This document shows, one piece after another, positions 1 to 6,090 of a stretch of 7,079 bases of DNA. Source of the stretch: an uncultured Collinsella sp. (lineage in GTDB: Bacteria > Actinomycetota > Coriobacteriia > Coriobacteriales > Coriobacteriaceae); NCBI GenBank assembly GCA_900545615.1, contig UQZM01000076.1:1-7079 (forward strand). The letters run 5' to 3'. How positions within the stretch are numbered: position 1 is the stretch's first letter; every line of letters starts with the position of its first letter. The notes beneath the pieces were generated by a model. It saw only the letters and a list, made by a program, of their open reading frames with translations. It was not told the origin of the DNA and did no database searches. The position numbers and the translations under genes are program-made.

Positions 1-446
1 GGCACCGCAGCGGCGCCGACACCCGCGCCGCTCGCCGTGCCCGTCCTGGCCCCGGCGCCGCCAACGCCCGAAGCCGCCCGCACGGCCTCCGAGCGCTTCA
101 ACGCCACGCGGATCCGTGCGAACAGCTCCTCAATCGCAAACGGCTTGGTCAGGTAATCGTCGGCGCCGGCATCGAGCCCGGCCACCTTGTCCATCACGGC
201 ATCGCGCGCGGTGACCATGATCACCGGCACATCCTTGTGCTTGCGGACGCGCCGCAGGACCTCCATGCCGTTGAGCTGCGGCAACAGCACATCGAGCAGA
301 ATCAGATCGTAGTCGCGCTCCAACGCCAGGTCCACGGCGGTGCGGCCGTCCGCGGCGTGCTCCACCTGGTAGCCCTCGTGCTCCAGCTCGAGTGTCACAA
401 AGCGGGCGATTTTTTCCTCGTCCTCTACGATCAAGATTCGTGCCAT
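1..446 (-). CDS. OmpR/PhoB-type response regulator, receiver domain (partial, C-terminus off the left edge)
   Basis: The first 148 residues can be read; the gene runs off the window. Residues 1-118 are a complete receiver domain: MARILIVEDEE start, acidic pair E8/D9, phospho-acceptor D52 in LLDVLLP, switch T79 in MVTAR and invariant K101 in DDYLTKPF. FAIEELFARIR at the end of the domain is typical of the OmpR/PhoB family, so a winged-helix DNA-binding domain is expected beyond the edge. From about residue 119 the protein enters an Ala/Gly-rich linker (GVGGAGARTGTASGAG) that is long and low in complexity for this family. The start is ATG at 446, with a GGGGG Shine-Dalgarno-like run at 452-456. 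It lies 18 nt downstream of the DUF4342 gene and is probably co-transcribed with it. A sensor kinase would be expected further downstream but is not visible. The function (phosphorelay transcription control) is family knowledge; the signal is unknown. Confidence 0.93.
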   Translation of the reverse strand, partial: MARILIVEDEEKIARFVTLELEHEGYQVEHAADGRTAVDLALERDYDLILLDVLLPQLNGMEVLRRVRKHKDVPVIMVTARDAVMDKVAGLDAGADDYLTKPFAIEELFARIRVALKRSEAVRAASGVGGAGARTGTASGAGVGAAAV

Positions 447-464
447 GCGTGCCCCCGTCTGCGA

Positions 465-1007
465 TTACTTGTCGTCGTTGAGATTTTGCTTGATGTCGTC
501 CGCGGCGTTAGCAGCGCTATCCATAAGGTTGTTGATGCTGCCGGGCACGTCGCCGTCGCTGTCGATGCGGTAGCGCATGCCAAAGAACAGGCCAATCAGC
601 ATCAGCCATATCGTGGCGCCCCAGGCAAACAGCGCGACGATGGGGATCAGAATGGGGATGTTGAGGATGATTGCATCGCGGCGCGTGGCGATAAACTTGG
701 TGTCCAGGCTCAGGCGGAAGAGCTTTTTGAGATACTCCCACACGCTGTCCATCTTCTTGGAGAAGTCGGTCTTTTCGCTCGACTTTTCGTAGGCGGCCTG
801 CGCGGCGACCATCTCGGCCGAGGGCTCATCGACTGGCGCGGACTCGGTGGCGGCGTGCGCCGACGTGGTCTGGGTCTTGCCCTGCGACTCGAGCCAAATG
901 ATGGCGTCCAAAACGTTGCCGTCGGCGACGTCGAGCGCGGCCTTGGCATCGGTGTAGCTCACGTTGCACTTGGTGCGGATGGTTTCAACTTTTTCGAGGT
1001 CGTCCAT
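465..1007 (-). CDS. DUF4342 protein with N-terminal UBA/TS-N-like domain and membrane segments
   Basis: A 180-aa protein. Residues 1-45 (start MDDLEKVETIRTKCNVSY, then DAKAALDVADGNVLDAIIWLE) match the UBA/TS-N fold also found at the N-terminus of elongation factor Ts. Residues 46-80 are an Ala/Ser/Glu-rich linker. Residues 85-150 match DUF4342: an amphipathic stretch, then a hydrophobic region (about 113-145) that can form one or two membrane helices, with a cluster of Pro and Ile residues at its start. The tail is charged and probably cytosolic. The start is ATG at 1007, with AAAGGAA at 1014-1020, 6 nt away. It is the first gene of a unit with the response regulator. No enzymatic activity is known to me for DUF4342; a membrane-anchored protein-interaction role is only inferred from the UBA-like fold and the hydrophobic segment. 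Confidence 0.9.
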   Translation of the reverse strand: MDDLEKVETIRTKCNVSYTDAKAALDVADGNVLDAIIWLESQGKTQTTSAHAATESAPVDEPSAEMVAAQAAYEKSSEKTDFSKKMDSVWEYLKKLFRLSLDTKFIATRRDAIILNIPILIPIVALFAWGATIWLMLIGLFFGMRYRIDSDGDVPGSINNLMDSAANAADDIKQNLNDDK

Positions 1008-1038
1008 GACCTGTTCCTTTCGTTCGATGGGCGCGACG

Positions 1039-1055
1039 CCGGGCGATCTGCCCGG
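1039..1055 (-). other. small GC-rich stem-loop in the DUF4342 leader
   Basis: CCGGGC (1039-1044) pairs with GCCCGG (1050-1055) around a 5-nt loop. It lies in the presumed 5' leader of the DUF4342 transcript, about 20 nt upstream of its ribosome binding site. No U-tract follows, so it is not a terminator. It could affect leader folding, or be a chance product of high GC. Confidence 0.3.
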
Positions 1056-1126
1056 GCGCGAGCGTTGCGTTCGGCGGTCTGCGTTGCGCGGCGCCGCCCC
1101 GCCCTTGGTCGAACTCTATAGTGCAG

Positions 1127-1154
1127 GTTATAGATTAAGCGATTCTTGAGCCAA
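1127..1154 (-). promoter_or_regulatory. candidate promoter of the DUF4342-response regulator unit
   Basis: Reading the minus strand, TTGGCT (1154-1149) is followed after 16 nt by TATAAC (1132-1127), matching 4/6 and 5/6 of the sigma-70 consensus. Transcription would start near 1120 and leave a leader of about 113 nt. A second TATAGA-like hexamer lies just downstream, so the exact promoter is uncertain. Confidence 0.45.
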
Positions 1155-1232
1155 GATTAATGTTGGATGAGTTTTTGGGTGGGTCGGAGGTGGGCGGGGG
1201 TGGAAAAGACCGGGTTTTGCGAGGTGTGGAGG

Positions 1233-1267
1233 CGTCGGCGGACGGGTCTTTGGGACGGCCGCCGACG
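1233..1267. repeat. 9-bp stem hairpin next to the long inverted repeat
   Basis: CGTCGGCGG (1233-1241) is perfectly complementary to CCGCCGACG (1259-1267), with a 17-nt loop. Its right arm overlaps the outer edge of the long inverted repeat that begins around 1259, so the two structures compete for the same bases. No U-tract follows. Function unknown. Confidence 0.5.
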
Positions 1268-1455
1268 AGGTCTAATACTTTTCCGAGAAGTGAACGAGCT
1301 AAATCGGACCCCCGAAGCATCGACACTTTGAGCGCGCCGTTTCCTGCGGTTTTGATGCCAGAATCCTGCGTTTATGCCGTCGAAAAATGCGGATGCTCCA
1401 GGGGCCGAAAAACAGACGTTCACTTCGCGGGAAAAGTATTAGACCTCGGCAGCGG
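1259..1455. repeat. long inverted repeat, MITE-like or large-hairpin element
   Basis: The arm at 1266-1296 is the reverse complement of 1417-1448: 19 perfect bases (cgaggtctaatacttttcc), then one gap and one mismatch, then 10 more perfect bases (gaagtgaacg). Pairing continues outward, with 10 of 12 bases matching between 1259-1270 and 1444-1455. It also continues inward more weakly, for example GAAGCATC at 1314-1321 against GATGCTCC at 1392-1399. The central 60-70 bp are mostly unpaired. There is no convincing coding frame, so this is not an insertion sequence with its own transposase. It fills the divergent intergenic region between the DUF4342 and AbiEi-like genes. The length and arm structure fit a non-autonomous mobile element or a dispersed palindromic repeat. 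Copy number in the genome cannot be seen from one window, and no clear target-site duplication was found. Confidence 0.75.
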
Positions 1456-1531
1456 AGGGCGGTGACCTAACGGCAAGCCGGCGGCAGAAATGGGAAAGCA
1501 AAGCGCGCCGATCAAGCGAAATCAAAATCGC

Positions 1532-1566
1532 GTTGCAAAAGTATGAAAATATCCTACAATTGCAAC
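1532..1566 (+). promoter_or_regulatory. promoter with flanking TTGCAA half-sites, probable autoregulatory operator
   Basis: TTGCAA at 1533-1538 serves as a -35 box; after 16 nt comes TACAAT at 1555-1560 (5/6 of the -10 consensus). The expected start of transcription falls at about 1567, the A of the ATG that opens the AbiEi-like frame. GTTGCAA (1532-1538) and TTGCAAC (1560-1566) form a perfect 7-bp inverted repeat around the core promoter, with centres 27 bp apart. One half-site covers the -35 box and the other the end of the -10 box and the transcription start. A protein bound to both would block RNA polymerase. AbiEi antitoxins are known to repress their own promoters through inverted repeats, so self-regulation is a reasonable inference. 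Confidence 0.65.
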
Positions 1567-2196
1567 ATGAAGTACTTTAGCAACATAACGGCGATAAGCG
1601 AGCTTTCCGAGAGCGAGGGCGTGTTCACCACAGCCCAAGCGGCTCGCATGGACATCTCACGAGATGCGCTGGCGCACTCATGCCGCGTGGGGCGTCTTGA
1701 ACGGATATGCCACGGCGCCTACCGGATGTCTGGCACGCAGCGCCGAGACACCGACGAGCTCAACGCCCTTTGGAAGCTCACTAATCCCTCCCTTTGCGCG
1801 TGGGAGAGAAAGCATCGGTGGGATGGCATCGCCGTAAGCGGCACGACTGCGGCGAACCTGCAACAAATGGGCGATTTCTATCTGTCCCCCTACAGGATGA
1901 CCGCGCCCACGCGTATCAACACAAGAAACGAATCCCTTTCTTTTGCAAAGCGCGAGATTGTTGAGCAGGATATCGTCTGGCTCGACGGCCTGCCGGTAAC
2001 CAAACCCGAGCGCACGCTTGTCGATCTGTGCCTCGATTGCGAGGACCCATCATTAATTACTGATGCTTATCGCGGCACGCTTGGGCGTGGACTCAGCACG
2101 CAGCGGCTGAAAGATCTTGTAGAAGAGAACTCTAAAACCGCCAAACGACGCGAGCTGATGAGACCTCTGCTGATGGTGCTGAACGACCAATCGTGA
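1567..2196 (+). CDS. AbiEi-family antitoxin / winged-helix transcriptional regulator, orphan
   Basis: A 209-aa protein from ATG 1567. Residues about 8-54 form the N-terminal winged helix seen in AbiEi antitoxins: GVFTTAQAARMDISRDAL, then a basic wing ending in RICHGAYRM. The middle (about 90-155) is the AbiEi C-terminal-type domain, including ISGTTAA-like AVSGTTAANL and LPVTKPERTLVDLCLD. In type IV AbiE toxin-antitoxin pairs the antitoxin represses its own promoter and opposes the nucleotidyltransferase toxin AbiEii. No AbiEii gene follows; the next gene is a Nudix hydrolase 99 bp away, so this looks like a solitary regulator or the remnant of a pair. An in-frame ATG at 1543 would add 8 residues, but it lies between the -35 and -10 boxes and has no ribosome binding site. 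The 1567 start also has no Shine-Dalgarno, which fits a leaderless mRNA. The family call is good; the partner and regulated targets are unknown. Confidence 0.82.
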   Translation: MKYFSNITAISELSESEGVFTTAQAARMDISRDALAHSCRVGRLERICHGAYRMSGTQRRDTDELNALWKLTNPSLCAWERKHRWDGIAVSGTTAANLQQMGDFYLSPYRMTAPTRINTRNESLSFAKREIVEQDIVWLDGLPVTKPERTLVDLCLDCEDPSLITDAYRGTLGRGLSTQRLKDLVEENSKTAKRRELMRPLLMVLNDQS

Positions 2197-2295
2197 AAGA
2201 AAGTCCTGCATCTGCGGTTTATCAAGCGGTCGGGGCATGGCGGTCGGTTGATCACCTATACTAGTTGGGCTCAACTGGAGAGGTGATAGTTAGTT
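2197..2295 (+). promoter_or_regulatory. AbiEi-Nudix intergenic region: candidate -10, small palindrome, strong ribosome binding site
   Basis: No terminator is visible after the AbiEi-like gene, so read-through into the Nudix gene is possible. TATACT at 2257-2262 is a good -10 box, but there is no clear -35 at the right distance. Just downstream, AGTTGGGCTCAACT (2263-2276) is a 5-bp inverted repeat with a 4-nt loop, placed where a repressor could act. Upstream, GCGGTCGG occurs twice (2226-2233 and 2240-2247), bracketed by ATCAA and TTGAT. GGAGAGGTGA at 2277-2286 is a near-ideal Shine-Dalgarno, ending 9 nt before ATG 2296. Confidence 0.4.
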
Positions 2296-2691
2296 ATGAA
2301 ATCAATCAATGTTGCAGCAGCGATTATTCAGAAAGACGGGAAGATTCTGAGCTGCCAGCGCGGTTATGGCGAGTTTAAAGACGGTTGGGAGTTTCCGGGC
2401 GGAAAGCTCGAGCCGGGCGAGACCGGTGAGCAGGCAATCGTGCGCGAGATTCAGGAAGAGCTCGAGGTTACGATTGGCAACCTCGACTATCTATGCACGG
2501 TCGAGCATGATTACGAGACGTTCCACCTTTCGATGCAGTGCTACCTGGCAAACATCCTTTCCGGCGAGTTCAAAGAGCACGCCCATGAGGATATGAAGTG
2601 GCTCGACACCAATAATTTGTGGGATGTCGACTGGCTTCCGGCGGATGTTAAGGTTGTCGAAGAGCTCGAAAAGAAGCTCGGGCTCAAATAA
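2296..2691 (+). CDS. MutT-type Nudix (deoxy)nucleoside triphosphate pyrophosphohydrolase
   Basis: A 131-aa protein, close to the usual MutT length. The Nudix box runs from G36 to V58: GKLEPGE, seven residues, then R50-E51-I52-Q53-E54-E55-L56-E57-V58. E51, E54 and E55 supply the metal ligands and base. The usual glycine before the last residue is Glu57, a variation seen in several MutT/NudG-like members. WEFPGGK upstream of the box is the MutT-subfamily signature. The enzyme should hydrolyse (d)NTPs, possibly oxidised or modified ones, to the monophosphate and pyrophosphate with Mg2+, in the cytosol; the exact substrate cannot be told. It lies downstream of the AbiEi-like gene and converges on the PLD-helicase gene. 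The start is supported by a strong ribosome binding site at 2277-2286. Confidence 0.92.
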   Translation: MKSINVAAAIIQKDGKILSCQRGYGEFKDGWEFPGGKLEPGETGEQAIVREIQEELEVTIGNLDYLCTVEHDYETFHLSMQCYLANILSGEFKEHAHEDMKWLDTNNLWDVDWLPADVKVVEELEKKLGLK

Positions 2692-2695
2692 GTTG

Positions 2696-2733
2696 AAAAG
2701 AGCGGGCGCCACATGGCTGCCCGCTCCTTTTTG
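2696..2733. terminator. bidirectional intrinsic terminator between Nudix and helicase genes
   Basis: GAGCGGGC (2700-2707) pairs perfectly with GCCCGCTC (2719-2726). The stem extends inward with GCC (2708-2710) and GGC (2715-2717) around an ACAT loop and one bulged T. On the plus strand a T-rich run (CTTTTT, 2727-2732) follows; on the minus strand the AAAAG at 2696-2700 supplies a short TTTT tract. It starts 4 nt after the Nudix stop and ends at the helicase stop codon, so it can serve both convergent genes. Confidence 0.85.
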
Positions 2734-5610
2734 CTACTCGGCTTCACTCAGATCGCTGAGCATAAACTCGTAAATGTCCTGTCGTACGGGTGCATTAAGC
2801 TCATATGTGATTTCGACGGCGTTGTTGCCGCTTTTAGTTTTAATAGCTTCAAACTCGCCAGTCGGGTGCATTTCGCCCAGGAAGTAAAATTCCTTGCCTT
2901 CCTTGTCATCTTTATTTTTACGCATAAACAAATATGTTTTAAGATCATTGCCCGGCCATGCCTGCAATCGCTGAATCTCGGGCGAGTTTATCGTGCGGTT
3001 GCTCTTGGAGATCGCGACGAGTTTACTCGGCGAAACAAAGCGGTCTTCATACTGAATGGACTCGCTAATATCAGGTGCCTTGTCGTAGTTAATAAACACG
3101 GGAAACGTATTGGTCTTCTCGTCGTAGAAGTAGCCGCCGAGGTTTTGACCGTTGATGTTCTTTTCCCAGTTCATCAGACGGCAAACCTCCTCGTATGTGT
3201 ACTTGGCGTTGAGGACGAAGTTCGTGTTCTCGTATGTCTCGGCATAGTTGAGCCGGTTGCGCGCGATGCCAAAATCCAGCACCTCGAGAATCTGGCGTTT
3301 GAACTCGGCGTTGCACAGGGCGGTTGCAAATGCTTCGGTCAGGCGAGGGCCGCTTCCATCGTCGATGAGCAGGGACACGAAATCCTTGGGAGTGGTAAAG
3401 TCGCCTTTGAGGACTGCGATTGCCGACGTAATGGCACTGTCCTTAAGCTGCGTACGATAGTTCCTAAGAGCGGCTTCGTGCATTTGTTGGTAGCCCTCGT
3501 GCCCAGCTTTAACGAGCCTTTGGAGCAAATAGAGGTCCTCGAATCGTTTGCCCGCGGCGAGTTTTTGCGAAATAAACTTGAGAATCTTGGTCTGATCCGA
3601 GGAGAGCTGGACTGTGTAATCGGGTTCGTATTTAGAAAGGAATGCATGGTAGGAACCCAGGCCGTTATTCTTAAAGATGAGCAATGGATCGATAGAGCTG
3701 TTACGATCAAATTCGAGCAGTAAGGGAATCTTGCCAAGCTTTTGACGTAGATCGAGATACTCGTTTTTCAAAAATCTGACGGAGGTAAAGTCGCCACCGT
3801 CGATGGCCTTATAGATGCGCGCCTCGGAGATGCGGTCGAAACTTACGGTTGAACATCCAGGAATCGCGGAATCGCCTTCCTGAACAAGACGGCGCAGACG
3901 GTCCTTGTTGTAGGTCTTGTCGCCCGAGAGCGCGATGGGCACCAAGAAGTTGCTCTGGTAGTTTCCGATAAAATCGAGCACCAGCGCGTATTCTTTGCCG
4001 TCATTCAGACGTAAACCGCGTCCGAGCTGCTGAATAAAGATAATCGCTGAATCGGTGCGACGGAGCATGATGATCTGGTTGAGCGAGGGGATATCGACGC
4101 CTTCGTTCATGATGTCGACCGAGAAAATGTACTCGAGCTCGCCGGACTCCAGGCGACTGATTGCGGCGTCGCGGACCTCGTCGGAATCTTGCCCGCTAAT
4201 CGCGGCCGTTCGGTATCCGAGCACGTTGAATTTACGAGATAGTTCTTCGGCCTCGGCGTTGCGATTGCAGAAGATGAGACTCCTGCGGTCGCTCTTATTG
4301 ACGCTGTATTCCTCAATCTTCTCGGTGATGTGACGCACACGCTCGTCAGACGTCAAGCGTCCGAACAAGGCAGTGTCTTCAACCGTCTCGTCGTCAATCT
4401 CCAGATCGTGAATGCCAAAATAATGGAAGGGGGCAAGCATCTCCTCGGCCAAAGCGTCCTGCAGCGTGATCTGGAACGCGATGACATGGTTGAAGAGCGC
4501 AAAGACGTCATAGCCGTCGGTTCGATTCGGCGTGGCGGTCATGCCCAGATAAAACCGCGGTTTGAAGTGTGACATGATGGATTGGTAACCCTGGGAGCCC
4601 GTGCGGTGTGCCTCGTCGATGACGATGTAGTCAAACTCATCGGGGCGGAAATCGGACAGATGCTTGGCGACCGAAGAGCACATGGCAAACACGCAGGTAG
4701 CGTTTCTAGTATTCTTGCCCGTTTGATAGGTATCGAATGTATAGGTGTTGCCCAAGAGCCGTTCATAGCTCGCGCGGGAGGCGTCGATAATGCGTCGGCG
4801 GTGTGCAAGAAAAAGGATGCGCCGGGGTTTGGTTGCCAGGACGTCGAACGCCGACAGGAAGGTTTTGCCCGTGCCGGTTGCCGAGACTAGCAGGGCACGG
4901 GTCTCGCCCTTGCGATGGATTGCTCCGAGCGCTTCGAGAGCGCGCTGCTGCATTTTATTGGGCTTGATTTCAAAGAGATCATTCTGCGCCGGTACCTCAG
5001 TAGATTTAAACGTTGGTTTCGATTTGGGTTTTGGCGGGTGGGCCGACCGATATTTGGCGTAGCTATCAATCCAGTCATGGGAAAGTGTAATGGTAGAGGC
5101 GTCATTCCACAGCGAATCGAACTCGCCTCTAAGCTCGCCGAGCAGCTGGCTGTTTTCAACGGTCTGGTACAGAACGTTCCACTCTTTATTGCAGGTCAGA
5201 GCAGCCTGCGTCATATTCGAGCTTCCGACGATAATTGTGCTAGTCTCGCCCTTGTCGAAAATGTATCCCTTGGCGTGTAGATTGCCTTCGAACACCCGCA
5301 CTTCAATATTGTCGTATTCCAAGAGCTTGCGAAACGCATCGGGCGAGTTGAAGTTGAGGTAGGTGGATGTAAGCAGTCGGCCCTTGATGTCGCGCTGTTT
5401 GAGCTCTTGAAACGCCTCGACTAGGATTTGCAAGCCGCCGTCTGCGATAAAGGCAACGCAAAAGTCGAACGAGCTGCAGGTGGAGAGCTGCTCTTCGATA
5501 ACGGACAGCAGCGTTCCGCCAGTCGCCTTCGAGTTGGCGATGAGCTTGGGTGAATCCTCCCCATGTGCAAGTGAGCCGAATTCAATATCAATCTGCTGCT
5601 GAGTAGCCAT
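2734..5610 (-). CDS. PLD-type nuclease / SF2 DEAH helicase / DUF3427-like protein
   Basis: A 958-aa multidomain protein. Residues about 30-170 are a phospholipase-D-like domain with one HKD motif (H112-A-K114, D119, then GSSN at 129-132); a single motif usually means an active homodimer. A basic, proline-rich linker follows (about 190-205, PPKPKSKPTFK). Residues about 215-540 are an SF2 helicase core: PNKMQQRAL, Walker A ATGTGKT (244-250), DEAH (332-335), motif III TAT (358-360), motif V NEGVD (502-506) and motif VI QQLGRGLR (527-534). All key residues are present, so ATPase activity is expected. Residues about 600-958 resemble the DUF3427 C-terminal region usual in this architecture. The start is ATG at 5610, with GAAAGG at 5620-5625. 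ATP-driven translocation coupled to nucleic acid cleavage is an inference from the domains; such proteins resemble restriction or defence effectors, but a repair role is possible. Its codons are more AT-rich than those of the flanking genes. Confidence 0.93.
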   Translation of the reverse strand: MATQQQIDIEFGSLAHGEDSPKLIANSKATGGTLLSVIEEQLSTCSSFDFCVAFIADGGLQILVEAFQELKQRDIKGRLLTSTYLNFNSPDAFRKLLEYDNIEVRVFEGNLHAKGYIFDKGETSTIIVGSSNMTQAALTCNKEWNVLYQTVENSQLLGELRGEFDSLWNDASTITLSHDWIDSYAKYRSAHPPKPKSKPTFKSTEVPAQNDLFEIKPNKMQQRALEALGAIHRKGETRALLVSATGTGKTFLSAFDVLATKPRRILFLAHRRRIIDASRASYERLLGNTYTFDTYQTGKNTRNATCVFAMCSSVAKHLSDFRPDEFDYIVIDEAHRTGSQGYQSIMSHFKPRFYLGMTATPNRTDGYDVFALFNHVIAFQITLQDALAEEMLAPFHYFGIHDLEIDDETVEDTALFGRLTSDERVRHITEKIEEYSVNKSDRRSLIFCNRNAEAEELSRKFNVLGYRTAAISGQDSDEVRDAAISRLESGELEYIFSVDIMNEGVDIPSLNQIIMLRRTDSAIIFIQQLGRGLRLNDGKEYALVLDFIGNYQSNFLVPIALSGDKTYNKDRLRRLVQEGDSAIPGCSTVSFDRISEARIYKAIDGGDFTSVRFLKNEYLDLRQKLGKIPLLLEFDRNSSIDPLLIFKNNGLGSYHAFLSKYEPDYTVQLSSDQTKILKFISQKLAAGKRFEDLYLLQRLVKAGHEGYQQMHEAALRNYRTQLKDSAITSAIAVLKGDFTTPKDFVSLLIDDGSGPRLTEAFATALCNAEFKRQILEVLDFGIARNRLNYAETYENTNFVLNAKYTYEEVCRLMNWEKNINGQNLGGYFYDEKTNTFPVFINYDKAPDISESIQYEDRFVSPSKLVAISKSNRTINSPEIQRLQAWPGNDLKTYLFMRKNKDDKEGKEFYFLGEMHPTGEFEAIKTKSGNNAVEITYELNAPVRQDIYEFMLSDLSEAE

Positions 5611-5636
5611 TTCGCTATGCCTTTCGTCAGACCATG

Positions 5637-5653
5637 CTGGCGCCAGGATAACA
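5637..5653 (-). promoter_or_regulatory. candidate extended -10 promoter and palindromic operator of the helicase gene
   Basis: On the minus strand TGTTATCCT (5653-5645) resembles an extended -10 box; no good -35 is seen. It overlaps the perfect 10-bp palindrome CTGGCGCCAG at 5637-5646 (14 of 16 symmetrical when extended to 5634-5649), which would cover the transcription start. An 8-bp palindrome GATCGATC lies just upstream at 5654-5661. The arrangement suggests a repressor site, but no regulator can be named. Confidence 0.35.
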
Positions 5654-5794
5654 GATCGATCGTTCGTGTTTTGGGCGTATGACGATTAAGGTTGGCAGTT
5701 TGGCGTGAGCTTTCAGATGTGTCCGCACGGCATGTGACACTTAGCCTGCCGTCCTGCTCTGCTGCGGTGGCATGAATCAAAGCAACGATCCTCT

Positions 5795-5800
5795 AAGGAG
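5795..5800 (+). promoter_or_regulatory. ribosome binding site that fixes the start of the small membrane protein
   Basis: AAGGAG lies 10 nt before ATG 5811. The upstream in-frame ATG at 5772 has no comparable site, so translation most likely starts at 5811. Confidence 0.75.
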
Positions 5801-5810
5801 TTCGATATCG

Positions 5811-6050
5811 ATGAGTGACAACACAAAGCATCTCGTAAAGAAGGGCGTTAAGGATGCGGGGCCGTGTCTCGCGCTGTGCCTTGCCGGCGCGGCAGTTGGG
5901 CTGGTGGCTGTTCTGGGGCCGTTCGATGTGCTTCGGAGCACAAGTTCGCTGCATGTTTGCGTTGCCCTCGCTGGCGCCATGGCGACCGGCGGCGTGCTCG
6001 ATCTGGTCTTTTGGGTGTTCGACCCGTTTGGATGGAAGAACGAGGGGTAA
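5811..6050 (+). CDS. small membrane protein with two predicted transmembrane helices, function unknown
   Basis: A 79-aa protein. After a short basic N-terminus (MSDNTKHLVKKGVKD) come two hydrophobic stretches, about residues 17-38 (rich in Ala, Leu and Val, ending GPFDVL) and 47-68 (CVALAGAMATGGVLDLVFWVF), with a short polar turn between. The tail DPFGWKNEG is probably cytosolic. I do not recognise the family. Start 5811 is chosen over an in-frame ATG at 5772 because AAGGAG stands at 5795-5800. The gene is 40 bp upstream of the first metallophosphoesterase on the same strand, so the three genes may share a transcript, but no link in function is evident. It is divergent from the helicase gene, with a 200-bp gap. 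Confidence 0.7.
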   Translation: MSDNTKHLVKKGVKDAGPCLALCLAGAAVGLVAVLGPFDVLRSTSSLHVCVALAGAMATGGVLDLVFWVFDPFGWKNEG

Positions 6051-6090
6051 GCCCTATGGAGCAGGTATCCCCCAGCGTTAGGAGGTCCCC

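Noticed and set aside
237..1121. Long plus-strand open frame of 294 codons
   Set aside because: It is antisense to the response regulator and DUF4342 genes, both of which have clear domains and ribosome binding sites. The translation shows no recognisable domain and is typical of a GC-rich shadow frame.
1157..1465. Small open frames on both strands within the intergenic inverted repeat
   Set aside because: They run through palindromic sequence, have no motifs and no ribosome binding sites, and are best explained as by-products of the repeat.
1543..1566. Upstream ATG of the AbiEi-like gene as the real start
   Set aside because: It falls between the -35 and -10 boxes of the best promoter and lacks a ribosome binding site; ATG 1567 matches the predicted transcript start.
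2713..3723. Plus-strand open frame of 336 codons opposite the helicase gene
   Set aside because: It lies antisense to the C-terminal region of the helicase protein, begins inside the terminator hairpin and has no recognisable motifs.
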